DNA of 64,000 nucleotides from Prinsepia uniflora (GCA_032719365.1 CM064872.1:50886252-50950251); one strand, 5' to 3'; counted from the first letter of the stretch, positions 1-12,455 are shown. Numbers and translations: made by a program. The notes: generated by a model not told the origin, from the sequence alone.

Positions 1-2196
1 TTTACGACTCACATATCAAGGTAAGAGTGATAAACTCTCATCTAATCTGGATCATCGCGATCACGATCCAGATCCATCACTATGTCACCCGACAAGTAAT
101 ATTATGATCCTAGATCGTCACATCGACCAAAGTCGACAACATCACAAATCAGATCCACCTAGGATCCACACATGCCCTCATAGCTAACAATCCATCTGAA
201 AGCTGATCGTAGGGTCTTACACCCTCATTGAATCATTCGCCAAATTTCCCTTGGTGGAAAGATGACCTCGCATTTCACCACCAAATCCAAAATCGTACAC
301 AACTTCTTGTGTCTAATGACCCCAAGCCAAACATGGGTTCACCCACCAATACCCGCTCAACGTACTGGTAGCAACAATCATCATCTGCCACGACGGGAAA
401 TAGGAAGTCAACCCTGATGACTTCGGAATACCAATCACCGATGTGGAAACGAGCACTCCTCTCGTCTCCCAATCACAACTCTCCCCGAATCGGGAGTTCC
501 AACCATGTTGGAAACAAATATGCTCCTAAATGAGATGTCAAGTCCAACCACTGGACTGCCCACGTCCTTACCTCACTTGGACCACCACGTGTCCAAAATC
601 AATTCATTCCTCGGACCTCACGTCCGTCAATAATCATGTGCGCACGCACCCCGATTCCGAACGGAATATCCACCACTTTGCCTGGATGTGCATACCATAC
701 TGCCTCCGTCTCACATCTCAACCTTTACAGGTTCAATCCTCATGTTCCAAGTGATTCACAATCACAAAATCACACATCAATACTACGAACGGTTTCCCCG
801 ACTTTTCCAATTTCAATAATTTCCTTGTACTCTCAGGGGATATAAGCAGTACACAATCTTACCAATCTCGGAGTTGACAACAACTCCCCAAATCCACCAA
901 TACATATGACATAGGGAACATCATCCCTAGATTCCTCAAGTTTCAATCATACCTTTTGATCCATCCATTACTTGTCATTATATATATGTTGGGACTTATC
1001 CCAACACGACACAACCTCCATTGGATCCCATCCAGTCCATGACTCAACCACCACTGAGTCGCAGATACCAATCATATGTCCATCATGACGGAGTCACACC
1101 CTAACTGGTGGCTCATCGTCATCACAATCACTGACACCAGCACCAGCGCTAGTACCAGCACCAGCGCACTATCATCAACACTAGTATCATCACACAGGCA
1201 TCCATACTAGTATTGGCATAAAAGTACCAACATACCAACATCCATACATAGCACACTTGTGTGCAAAGTTGTTACCCTGGATCTCCGTTCATTCCGAACG
1301 ACGATCCCGTAACACCACTCGTACCCCACGACTATGGGTACCTCAAATTTGACCACTGGCACATCAGGATAATGGACGTTCCCTGAACATCCCATGATCC
1401 CCAAGTGTTAAAACCACACTAAATACCCTCGATAGCCAATTATCTCGACACAACTGTCGACCAACAGTCATCGCTTGTCAAGATCCGTATCCACATATCA
1501 CACTACCATTCGATCCCACACGGAATTCCACATCATATCTCGTAACCGCATCCGTGGATCGAAACCCATAAGACTCACTAGAGTCATCCACATGGTCATC
1601 CACGACCTCAGCCGCTCGTCGCAGCACAAGTTCTCATTTAAAGTCCACTTTTCTTGTCCATCCATTATGAATTAGGGTTCCAATATCACACCCTAGGGTT
1701 CCACTGAACCCAACTGCCTTCTGTAGTAAAATCCACAACCTGACCGACTCCGCGGTCCTGACATCGCATAGACATCCAATCCAATCTAATCGTCAACTCA
1801 ACGTGGGTACCACCACGAAGGTCATCGGCTAACTCCGATGCACCAACACTCCGTACACTAGCAAACACTACCTAGGTCCAAAACTTAGACCAATACTCAA
1901 CTGAGTTTCGTATTTCCCAAACATTATTCAAATGGGGTTCCCTGAACCCAGCTGTGCCGAGTGGCACAACAATCCATAGTCACATGACCGAACCGACGGT
2001 CCCACATTACCAGTTAATCGTATACAACCCCACTTGGGTTAAATCGCATCAATGCACGGCGTATCGGGCCGAACACACCCAATCCACTACTCAAATCCAA
2101 AACTATCTATCAGGTTGACAACGGAACTGCAGCCCAAAGAGACATCACACCCTCGTCCTTCGCGCACAAAAGAGCAAAACCTGCTTTGATACCACT
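1..2196 (-). mobile_element. Internal region of a family A LTR retrotransposon, 5' part, non-coding
   Basis: Read on the minus strand, this stretch begins at the primer-binding site next to the LTR at 2197-5067 and runs off the left end of the window. Only short open frames occur (longest under 100 residues) and none resembles gag, protease, reverse transcriptase or integrase. A long non-coding internal region behind a nearly 3 kb LTR is the layout of a large retrotransposon derivative (LARD), which would depend on enzymes supplied by another element. That class assignment is inference, because the far end and the second LTR lie outside the window; coding sequence could begin further left. 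Confidence 0.6.
2180..2194 (-). other. tRNA primer-binding site of the left family A element
   Basis: The minus strand reads TGGTATCAAAGCAGG two bases after the LTR end TGTCA. It starts like the usual plant site TGGTATCAGAGC, which is complementary to the 3' end of initiator methionine tRNA, with one mismatch in the first 12 bases. It fixes the element's orientation as right to left and marks the LTR at 2197-5067 as the 5' LTR. Confidence 0.75.
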
Positions 2197-5067
2197 TGAC
2201 ACGACCCATCCCAATCCCCCCGGGATTACCACGGAATGTGTCATGCTCCCGTCTGACAAGAGGTGTCAGACAAGGGATAACCTGTTGCCATTGTCCAACC
2301 GGGCTTCCAGAGTGCGTAAGGATCGATGGAGGAGGTGTATGATGTCCTAGTCTCTGTTGCAGTCGCATCCGGAATCAACCTGAAGGGCATTAAAAACAAA
2401 AGCTGTGAGTGGACGAAAATAAAAAAGTCTATTTAAAACATTTATAAGACATTTATGCCCCTCAGTAAAATCATATGCATGCATCATCGTTTTAAAATCA
2501 TATATCATATTATATGAACCATAAACACAATTTTAGCCACTGCACCATACACTCCAATCCGACATCCCTGATGTCTGACGTCCCTGACGTCAATAAGGTC
2601 ACAATCACAAGGCTACGCGGGCCACTCGGGTCTCAATTTCCTAGTTCAATCCCCGAACCCCGTTCGGGTACAGCATTCCCGATGCTTAGCGTCATAGACG
2701 CTGGACGTATTAGACGTCCGTGACCTCTCCGGGGTACCTCATCCGGAGGAGACAATATAATATGGAAGGATCTATACAGTGCAGTACCAAATACATTTTA
2801 TTGATATCCAAATGCAAAGCATAAATATATACATAGACAAAATCCAAACCAATCTTTAAGTTTCATCAGACGGGTCTCAAGCCCAAATACCGTGAAACGT
2901 GCCATAACCATAATTTCAATATCATCAAAACCATTATAAGTCCAAATAGTTGATTTAAATCCAAAATCATTTATTCGATTCCATTTTAGGGTCCCCGACC
3001 CGAATCACATGTATAAATCAACTGGGCCCCTGACCCGATTTCATAAGTTAACTGGCCCCCGGCCCGAATTCATAAGTCCACTGGGCCCCCGGCCCGAATT
3101 CACAAGTTAACTGGGCCCCTGGCCCGATTCACAAGTTAACTGGGTCCCTGGCCCGATTTTACCTTATCAAGTCCGTAACCGTTTCATGAAATCATATCCA
3201 ACCACATTTATGGAAATCGGTGCAAATCCAGAAAACCTCGGTTTACGTGCAAATACGTAAATCACCTCGAAATACGTGAAATCATTTAAATTCACCGATA
3301 TCCAAAGTAAATCATTTAATCACCATTATAAAAATCATGAAACAGTTATGCATGCATCGAATGTATAAAACCAATATCCACTCACAGACCGTTTAACCGA
3401 GTGCCTCGATACGCGTGCCATAGGCCTTCCCGGGCCACACCACTATCACCGGGACTCCCAATCCTGTCCAAATCACATTAGAGGATTACTAACCTCATCA
3501 TTAACATCCTATTCAAGTCCCATAATTTTCCCGAATTTTTAAGTATTTTTAAACTGGATTTAAAACCTTCGGACATCCTGAACAATATCGAAACGAGATC
3601 CGATCGACACGAAACCAACTCCAAAATGTTCGTTACATTGTATAGGATAAAAGTCATGTTGACCTCACCTCGAGATCTGTGTCCACGCGCTATCACGCGC
3701 CGCCGTGAGTAGCTGCGCGTGAAATCCACGCGCCTGCTACAGTGACTGCTACAGTCACCACCTTCACTCGAATGACTGGTAAAGGGTCTGATTACCCGCG
3801 ATCTGACCCGGCCAGATAACCATCAATTCGAACTTGATTCCATCCGTTCTTGATCCTAAGACTATCATTAACCAACCAATTTCAGTTCTGTGACATCGAT
3901 TAAAAACAATCAAACCATAATCGTGCCACCAACCAGTGATCACCCAAAATGGGTCGATCACCAAAAATCCACAAATCCTCAACCATTGTCAAATTGACTT
4001 CACAGGAAGCTTATAAGGATTAATACGAACCAATTCGCATGATTAATTGAACACGACGTTACCTCAATCACCACGACTCAAGCTTGAGTTTTCCGGCCGT
4101 CCACCTCGTCCGTCCACGGCCCTAGGAGCCCCAAAGCTTGCCCCATTTGATCTGGTTCGACTCGTTGAGGTTCCAGAAAGCTCAATCCATCAACAATTAG
4201 GCTTGGGCTGGCCTAAAACTAGAAGTTCGAATTTGAATTTCTCAAAAACCAGTTTCGGGTTTTTGAGCATTCCTCCACCATTTCCACTCCATTCCTTCCT
4301 TTCTCAATCTCAGAGTAACCCTCTCGACTCACTCTCAATTCTAACCATCCAAATCAGCCATTAAAAGCCCCCAAAATCGTCCTCAATCCACTGTGTAATG
4401 TTCCCTGCACTGACCCGAAAACAATAATAAAACCAGTGTCCATGTTAAGCACTCAATTGCCAGCTCCCCACATGTGCAATCACACCTCAAACTGTCCCAA
4501 TTCAGTCCATAAATTGATAAATAACCATGGGATCGATCGCACAAACATTCCACCTCACGGCCATTTCAATCAAACAGTGCCCCTGTGTGAAATTACAATT
4601 CTGCCCTTGTGCAGAAAATTACCAAAATGCCCCTCACGCATCCTGATCCGTAACTCGGTCATACGGACTCCGATTGATGCGTGCCGCCTGTCTACGGACT
4701 CAGGGTATCGAGACCTTCCTAACGGTCCTTGGCCCTCGACCATCGGACCTCCCGATCAAAAAGTCAACATTTCCCCTTATATCGTCCAAATTACGAAAAT
4801 TCCCTTGAACTTCCGTACGTCATAACTTTCACCATGAACGTCGGGATCGAACGTGCCACCTGTCTATGAACTCGTGACGTCCCAAACTACGTCACGGTCA
4901 TCGGTCAAAGTCCATTTGACCATCCGAATTAAAAGTCAACGTTTTGCCCACGCCTAGGGGCAAAACGGTCATTTTGCACAATTCGTCCGAAATCACACAA
5001 CTAATCCCAGATTAGTAAATCACAATTAAATGTTATTAAATCCCGATATTCGGGACGGGTCGTTACA
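2197..5067 (-). mobile_element. Family A 5' LTR (2871 bp)
   Basis: On the minus strand the LTR starts TGTAACGACCCGTCCCG at 5067 and ends GGGTCGTGTCA at 2197, followed by a primer-binding site. The same 5' start and 3' end recur at 5815-8665, 27764-30700, 35498-38494 and 59846-62835. It holds two copies of the GACAGGYGGCAYG motif (minus strand, near 4858 and 4686) and a GGGCC-rich tandem array at 3021-3165. The right flank TTATG enters an MCTP pseudogene directly; the other flank lies outside the window, so no target duplication can be tested. Confidence 0.9.
3021..3165 (-). repeat. 30-bp tandem repeat inside the family A LTR, five copies
   Basis: Units begin near 3021, 3051, 3080, 3110 and 3139 with ACTGGGCCCC on the plus strand, and each contains a GGCCCGA or GACCCGA core. 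Other family A LTRs have GTTTAAAGACTCGG repeats in the corresponding part, so this segment appears to differ between copies. Confidence 0.8.
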
Positions 5068-5794
5068 TTATGAAGATGGCTGGTTTGAACAATGCTGAGT
5101 GGGGCCAAGTGTTTTCCTTCTCAAAAGATTGCATACAGTCATCAATGGTGGAGGTTTTTGTGAAAAAGGGAAACAAAGATGACTTATTGGGACGTGTGTG
5201 ATTTTATTTGAATGAGGTTCCAACGAGGGCTCCACCGGACAGCTCATTGGCTCCTCAATGGTATAGTATGGAGGATAAGAAGGGCGACAAATCAAAGGTC
5301 GACGAGGTGATGCTTTCGATCTGGTTCGGAACTCAGGAAGATGAAGCTTTTGTTGAAGCTTGGCATTCGAAATCTGCAAATGTGCATTTTGATGGGCTTG
5401 GTTCAATGAAGTCGAAGGTATATTTGACTCCAAGGCTTTGGTATCTGAGAGTGTCTGTAATTGAAGCTCAAGACATTGTTCCCGGTGAGAAAATTTGTGC
5501 AATGACAAAGTTTCCCGAGCTTTCCGCTAAAGTCCAAGTCGGAAATCAAGTCTTAAGGTCTCGAATTTCGCAGGCTAGTACCGTGAAGAGCCTCCCGAAT
5601 CCTTATTGAAACAAGGAGATGATGTCCGTGGTGGCGAAGCCGATGGAGGACTACATTTTGGTTTGTGTTAAAGACAGGGCTGCCCCAGGAACGCCGTCGA
5701 AAACGACAGCGTTTTTTGACATCACGGCTCTGGTTCGTCCCTTCCGGCTAGCATCGACGGTGGAAGAGGGCAGGGACTGCTTCTTCTCGACCTA
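5068..5794 (+). pseudogene. MCTP/FTIP-like multi-C2-domain protein, internal fragment
   Basis: The plus frame from about 5072 reads NNAEWGQVFSFSKD, LNEVPTRAPPDSSLAPQWY, EAWHSKSANVH, then KVYLTPRLWYLRVSVIEAQD. This is the end of one C2 domain, the linker, and the start of the next C2 domain of plant multiple C2 and transmembrane region proteins (the QUIRKY/FTIP1 family), membrane-tethered proteins linked to plasmodesmal transport. The frame is broken by TGA at 5199-5201, where a hydrophobic residue is expected, and by TGA at 5607-5609, where tryptophan is expected (NPY-stop-NKEM). The upstream first C2 core and the C-terminal transmembrane region are absent. Similarity fades after about 5690 in a tail reading FFDITALVRPF. 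The fragment is caught between two family A LTRs. It is clearly non-functional. Confidence 0.85.
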
Positions 5795-5814
5795 GGGAAG
5801 GATTTGAGTTGGGT

Positions 5815-8665
5815 TGTAACGAACCGTCCCGGGAGTCGGGATTACCAAAGTGATTAGTGACGGATTAGCTGAGTTAATCGGTGGTTAGTTGGCTACTTTT
5901 AGACTTTGGGCGTAGAATGACAATTTTGCCCCTAGTTTGGGCAAAATGTTAACTTTTAGTTCGGGTGGTCAATTGGGTATTAACCGATGACTGTGACGTA
6001 GTTTGGGATGTCACGAGTCCGTAGACAGGTGGCACGCCCGATTCCGACATCCGAGGAGGAAGTTACGATGTTCGGAAGGTTGGGGGCATTATCGTAATTT
6101 GGTTAAAATAGGGGGAAAAGTTAACTTTTCCTACGACAGGGTTTTTACACGTAGACCGGGGACTGTTAGGTAGATCTCGTCATCCTGTGTTCAACGACAG
6201 GCGGCATGCTTTCATCGGACGTCGGACTAGCGAGATAGGGGTCTAGAACAGCGAAGGGCAAAATGGTAATTTTGACTCACAAGGGCATTTTGGTCTTTTT
6301 GTGCCTTGGGAATTGGGCCAATATGATAAGGCCAAGTGTACAGGAAGGATTGGATATTTTGAGTTTGAGCCATGGGATGGTGGACACGTGGGGGTGCTCT
6401 AGTGGGTTCTAGGCTTTGTGCACGGTGCAATTATATGTGTGTGTGCATCGTGTTTGTTCGAAGAGGGAAAAACAGAGACTGGGCAGCGAGGGAGGAATCG
6501 ATCAAATTGCAGGGAGGTGTGAGCCTTGTGAGTGTGTGAGTGTGATCAGAGGGAGGTTGAGAGTGCAGGGACAGAGTTGAGAAGACTGAGAGTCGAGTGT
6601 TGGTGTGTGAGGAGAGGGCGAGTTCTCAGGAAAATATAGAGGAAGTTTGGTGGTGGTGCTGTCGTGCTTGATCAATTGTGGTGGCTGGTGGCGTTTAGAG
6701 GACAGAGGAGGACTTAAGGAGTGTAGTGGACTCAAGGGAACGCAGCGGTGTGGGGCCAGGACGACGGTAAGGTTTCTTATTCCTCTGTTTTTTCCGTTTT
6801 GGTTCAATTTGAAAGTTGTGGCTCTTGGGGCTGAGTCGAGGTGTCTGGTAAGTCCTAGTCCACTCATTACGTCCTTAGGAACCTGTAGAAGTCGAAGCCG
6901 TGATGGGGGGATGCACGGGTGGCCGGATTCAGAAACAGGGGTTTCGGGTGGTTTCTGTTTCGAGTTTGGGTGATGAACTAGAGGCTTTGATGTCGTGTTT
7001 TGACTAGAGAATTAGGTTGCTTAGGGTAGGACGAAGCTAGGGGAGTTGGAAGGAGAAAATTTGGCTGAGGGATGGCGGAGAACCGGCCACGTCGGTCCAG
7101 AACAGTGCACGGTCTCGAGGAAGAAGATGAACAGTAACTGTGCAGGCGCATGAGGCCCACACGCAGCCACTTTGGGCGGCGCGTGGAGGCCCGTGCGCCG
7201 ATTTCTGGGGAAGTTTTCAACTAGGTTTTTGGTCTAATTGTTGTAACGAGTCTTTTGGGATAGGTTTCGGGACAATCGGACGTTGTTTCGGGTTAGTTCT
7301 GCGGGATCGAAGGTTTAGGGTTCCGTTTAAAGTACGCTTAGAAGTTCGGGAAAATTATGGGACTTGAGTAGGACTTTTGTGAAGTAGTTAGTAACCTCGT
7401 TGTGGGCTTTGGATATGTTTGCGAAAGCCGAGGATAGCGGAATGGCAGGGAACGGCGTAACTGCACGCGTATCGAGGCGACGTCGGAATGGTCTGTGAGT
7501 GGACTTTGCTTTCTAACTCTTGATGCATGCATATATGTTTTTATATGTTTTCTATACTTGATTCTATGATTTGATTTATGATTGTGATGGTTTACGGTTT
7601 TGCACGTTCTTCGAGGAAATTACGGTATTTCACGTTTTACGAGGTTTGACGGATATTGTGATTTAAACCTGGTTTTAATGATTTGATTTCGGGTTTGTGA
7701 ATCGGATTCTGGATGACGATTCGGAATTCGATTTGGGACTTGAAATGGATTTTCGGGTTTGGGTTCGGAATGGTTATTTCGGATGCTAGCTTACGGAATG
7801 ATGGTTACGGAATGATGGTTGCAGACTCGAATCTGGAAAGGAGATGGATATGAGTTCTGGGTTTGGATTCGGGATCCTGATGAGATTGCGGATTCGGATT
7901 CAGAAATGGAAAACGGTTTTCAAACGGTTTTGGATTGGATTTTCTGGATCTGGTTATTGGGTTTAAAGACCCTGATTATATTTGACGGGGGACGGGCCCG
8001 GATTAGGTTTAAAGACCCGGATTGAGTTTAAAGACTCGGGAGTTTAAGGACTCGGATTATATTGAGGCCTGGATTGAGTTTAAAGACTCGGTAGTTTAAA
8101 GACTCGGATAGATCCAGCAAGTTCGATGAACGGAAATGCGGTATGGTTTTAAATCATGGTTTTTCCGAGGTTTTGGGCTATGCCCGGATGAAATGGTTTT
8201 CGGTGGTTTTGGGCCGAGGCCCGGGATTTGGAAAAAGGAACTTGTGTTCGGTTTTTCTTATATGGTTTGTTTAACCGGAATACTGAATGGTTTTATGACA
8301 TGAGTTTGATATGCATGCATTGGTTTTTGAAACGGAGGGTATAAATGTCATTGTTTTATGAAATGTTTTTGAACTTCTACTTTATTTTTGTCCACTCACA
8401 GTCTTTTCGTGTTTTCGATACCCTCCAGGTTGTTGCGGCGCGGGCTGTTGGTCGAGAGAGACGGAGACATCACACATACGATCCACAGTAAACTTTGCGC
8501 ACTCTGGGAAGTTCGGAAGTTTTTGGACGGTCGGATCGAGAATCCTTTGTCCGACTTACGTGTCACATGAAGGTTGGACGTCAGTTTAGCTTTCGTGTCA
8601 TGCGTAAGTTAGACGGGATCAGGATTTAGCCCTTAATCCCGGGGGATTAGGGGTGGGTCCTGACA
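5815..8665 (+). mobile_element. Family A solo LTR (2851 bp), target duplication TGGGT
   Basis: It starts TGTAACGAACCGTCCCGGGA and ends GGGGTGGGTCCTGACA. The 5 bases before it (5810-5814) and after it (8666-8670) are both TGGGT, so the ends are exact and the copy is a solo LTR left by recombination between two LTRs. Inside are GACAGGYGGCAYG motifs at 6024 and 6196, an alternating GCGCGTG-rich stretch near 7140-7200, and the GTTTAAAGAC repeats listed separately. No coding domain is visible. It separates the MCTP fragment from the DNA that leads into the MULE fragment. Confidence 0.95.
7961..8107 (+). repeat. GTTTAAAGACTCGG short repeats in a family A LTR
   Basis: At least six copies of GTTTAAAGACYCGG or close variants occur at irregular spacing. 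The same cluster sits in the other plus-strand family A LTRs near 29979-30105, 37726-37895 and 62060-62290. The core GAGTTTAAAGACTC is close to a palindrome. Confidence 0.8.
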
Positions 8666-9382
8666 TGGGTGGTGAGGACGATGGTGGTTGGATTTGAGGG
8701 CGACGAAGGTGGCAGGAGTTCAGTCGCAGTGAGGGGATAGGGCAGAGGGGGAAGAGAGAGAGATATATGAGGAAAAAAAATGTATATTAAAAAGAAATTA
8801 ATATAAAATTTAATAAGAGACATCAAATCTCTAAATTACCCTTAAAAATTTGTAATATGATTGTCACGTCATCAATTTTTCCGGTGTTAATAATGGAGAT
8901 AGATGGTTGGTGCAATGGTATTGACGGTCTTACCGTTTCCGCAGCACACTGAGACAAATTTCCGTTCCTGGTGCATCGCATTTTGAGATTTTTTGGCGTG
9001 TTCTTAGTGCACTTAGCGTAATAAGTCCTTTTTTAATGCCTTTGTGCTTTTAATTGTGTCTCTTATTGAACATGCAAAAAGAATTTGTCAGGTTGTTTCT
9101 TCTTTTTTATAACAGATCGTTTGTGTATGAATTTTTGAATCCTTATTAAATATGGATTCTAAACAATTGTTAGGGTTGGGGAGAATAAGTTCATGAGTGG
9201 GATTTCTCTAATACATGGGTTGGTTATTGGAAACTTTTGATTTTCATTTGCAGTATTCTTTAATAAAGACTCTGCATGGAATAGACAGATATTAAAGGTT
9301 TATGTTTTGTATTTTTATACAATTTTGTAATTTCTGTATATATTCATGCATTTTAGTTATTTGAATGCATTGATTTTTCAGA
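8666..9382. other. Unassigned spacer between solo LTR and MULE fragment
   Basis: The first part is G-rich (a GAGAGAGATATAT run near 8755). The rest is AT-rich with no coding signal. Part of it may be the 5' end or leader of the MULE whose transposase starts near 9383, but I found no terminal inverted repeat. Confidence 0.4.
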
Positions 9383-10440
9383 TGTCGACATGATCAGTAC
9401 TATTCAATTCAGACACGGAGGTCTTTTGTTGCTGACCCCAAAGTGAGAATTCCTCGGAGGTTATGTGGATTATTTTGATAATGTGGATCCAGACAAACTA
9501 TCAGAGTGGGAACTTGATGATATGATGGAGGAATTTAACTACCCTGAGTCTAAGAGATACCAGCTAAGGGAAAGGATTGTGGATGGCTTATACCTTGTTA
9601 AAAATGATTCATCCATAAGAGAGTTGGTTGCACTAATCCCATTAGGGAATAGGGAAATAACAATTTTTTTTGGAGCATTATGTGGAGGAGCTTGACATAG
9701 TTGGAGATGCTAGGACCCAAGCCTCATATGCTCAAGCATTTAATGAGGTTCCTGATGAATATATTGAGGATATTTTCCATGAAGTTTCTACATCCATATG
9801 GATGTAGAAACTGTTGAGAATGCAGAAATCTTAGAGGTTCTAGTTCATGAAGAAATTATTGAGACGGCGGAAATTATGGAGGTACATGTGCATGTTCTTG
9901 GTGAAGAGAATAATCATGATGATGATTCAAATGATGATAATAAAGGGGAATAGAAAGAATTTGAAGGCAATGGCAACAAATCAGATAAGGAATTTTATGA
10001 TAGTGACAATGATGCTGCCATTGAAGACAATTTGATAAAAATATGCAGTCTGAGTTTGGGAGAGTGGGAAATACTTATATACCTAAGGATTATGTTGCTC
10101 CTAGTGGTGAAGAAGACATTGATGACTCAAACTCAGACAAAGGATTTAACTCACCTAATGACTCTTCGGATGACAAAGGTGAAAGCAAAAGGAATTTTCT
10201 AGAGTTTTTTTAAGTCTGATGTGAGTAATCCTAAGTCTCGAAAATGGATGATATTTTTAGATAAGGAAATCTTCAAACAAGCTGTTAAGAGTTATTCAGT
10301 GTTTGGTAATTATCGGATAAAGTTTACCAAAAATGACAAGAAGAGAGTCACTGCAAAATGTGAAAACTGAACATGGAATATACATGCTTCATATATGCAA
10401 TTAGAGCAAACCTTGCAGGTAAAGACATTTACTGATATGC
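9383..10440 (+). pseudogene. MULE (Mutator-like) transposase, N-terminal fragment
   Basis: Successive plus frames give a PB1-like N-terminal domain (HGGLLL, GGYVDYFDNVDPDKLSEWEL, EELDIVGDA), an acidic Asp/Asn-rich linker (NHDDDSNDDN), and the MuDR N-terminal domain (DKEIFKQAVKSYSV, YRIKFTKNDKKRVTAKC, HASYMQLEQTLQVKTF). MuDR-type transposases bind element ends and move the element by cut-and-paste. The reading is split by stops and at least two frame changes (for example after 9670, where a T-run follows GGGAAATAACAA). The DDE catalytic core and zinc knuckle are absent. It ends at an inverted duplication near 10384-10499. Confidence 0.8.
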
Positions 10441-10499
10441 TTCATACATTTACTGCATAAGTAAATGTCAGGTTTGCTCTAATTGCATATATGAAGCAT
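10384..10499. repeat. Inverted duplication of a MULE coding segment (about 30-bp arms)
   Basis: The segment starting ATGCTTCATATATGCAATTA at 10384 is repeated as its reverse complement ending at 10499, over about 29-30 bases. The arms are separated by about 57 bases rich in CATTTACTG. The left arm encodes part of the MuDR N-terminal domain, so the right arm is a secondary inverted copy, not a terminal inverted repeat. Confidence 0.85.
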
Positions 10500-11539
10500 T
10501 ACCTGTCATTTACTGTTAGTAAGACATTTACTGAACCCCCAATTGAATTTCGGTATACCGTGTTGTAGTGAAATACCGTGTTGTATGGAAAGCATTACCT
10601 GTCAAGGTTTGCAGGTCGACGTCGGAAGACATTTACTGATATCGCTCGATATATCGGTTTTTCCGGTCTACGGCAGGTAAGGCGGGGGTGAAACTCTATC
10701 TTCCACCAATATCGACGATTTCAGGAAATATCGACGGATATCGTCGATTTCCGGCGATATTGACCGAAACCAACGAGATTGGACCTAGCCCACCGAACCC
10801 CCAATTGAATTTCGGCAGTGAAATACCGAAGTAAAAAAAAAAGGAAATCGTACAAATACAATCACGGATTGAACAGAAAATATGGAAATCACAGATTCAA
10901 TCAAGCATAGATTCATACTGCATGTTTGTATCCATCAATTATGTTCACGTACGAAGAGAAAAATTGAAAAAATAAAAATAAAGATTGTTCACGGACGGAC
11001 TCACCACTTCAAGCATAAATTGGGGGCGAAGAAACGAAGAAAAACTCGAACCAAGCCCACCACTGATCTTCCGACGTTGACCCGAAGCCATTCGAACCAC
11101 CGCTGCAACCAGATTTCCCGGTTCTCCACTTCGCACGACGCGTCGGAGGACGACTGACAGCCACAGCTCCACCCCTTTCTGGTCTCCTCTGTCTCGCCCT
11201 CACCGTCACCAGTCGCCGTCTCGCCCTCACCGTCACCAGTCGTTGTCGTCGCCCGCCTCGGTCCAGTCGCCCCTCTCCTTTTCCCCAGCTTGCGAAGAAA
11301 TCGATTATATCGATTGAACTGAGGAACAGAGGAAGACGACTTCTCCTGTTAAGTAAAAATGATTTTAAGGAACGAAACGAACGTTTCGTTCCATTTCTTT
11401 TTTTTTTAATTATTTACATATTTTTTTTAATTATTTATTTGTCATAATTAAATATATCATTTATTATTAATTTTGTTTGTTAACTCCAAATAGAAAAAAT
11501 AGATTAAGCCTTAATTTTTTATTTTTCAAAATATGTATT

Positions 11540-11645
11540 AAAATAGATTAAGCCTTAATATGTATTAAAATAGATTAAGCCTTAATATATATTAAAATAG
11601 ATTAAGCCTTAATATGTATTAAAATAGATTAAGCCTTAAATTTTT
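11540..11645 (+). repeat. 27-bp tandem repeat, four copies
   Basis: Units AAAATAGATTAAGCCTTAAT plus seven more bases begin at 11540, 11567, 11594 and 11621. A related unit lies just upstream near 11496. Confidence 0.9.
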
Positions 11646-11693
11646 CATAATAAAATATATCACTTATGATTTACTAATATATAATTTTTTAGT

Positions 11694-12455
11694 AATGTAT
11701 GTTTTAATATAAAATATGGCTTAATTTATATATTTGGTAATATTTGTTTTAATTTAGAATATGGATTAAAATTATGAATTTATGTGTTTTTGTTCATTAA
11801 TTATGAATATGCATTAAAAAAATGAAGCCTTAAACATTTTTTTTTCAAAATTCAAAATGTATTATTAGGTAATTCATATATTCCTTAATTATGAATGTAT
11901 GTTTTAATATGAAATATAGGGTAATTCATATATTTTGTAATATTTGTTTTAATTTATAATATATGTTGTATTTTAGAATATATATTAAAATTATGAATAT
12001 ATGTGTATTTGGTCCTTAATTTTTTATCATCTTCAAAGTCTAACTTAGAATATATGTTCTAATTGAAATAATTTTATTATTATTTGTATTTTATTATTAT
12101 TATTATTATTTGTCATTATCAAATTCTCACTATTTTTCACATATTTGGTAATCATTTATTACTAAAATATGTTTTAATAATGTATGTTTTAATATGAAAT
12201 ATGGGGTCATTCATATATTTGGTAATATTTGTTTTAATTTATAATATATGTTTTATTTTAGAATATATATTAAAATTATGGATATATGTGTATTTCCTCC
12301 TTAATTTGTTATGATCATCAAAGTCTAACTTAGAATATATGTTCTAATTGAAATAATTTTATTATTATTTGTATTTTATTATTATTATTATTACTATTAC
12401 TTGTTTTTTATCAAGTTCAATGTGTACAATATTTTAATGCAATATTATCAATAGA
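11694..12455 (+). repeat. AT-rich tandem duplication, unit about 285 bp
   Basis: AATGTATGTTTTAATATGAA occurs at 11894 and 12179, and the following sequence matches for more than 200 bases in both copies, including TCTAACTTAGAATATATG and a TTATTATTATT run. A shorter, more diverged copy begins at 11694. Confidence 0.85.

Noticed and set aside
4047..4825. Open frames of 105 and 129 residues within the left LTR
   Set aside because: The corresponding LTR copies elsewhere do not keep these frames open, and no domain is visible.
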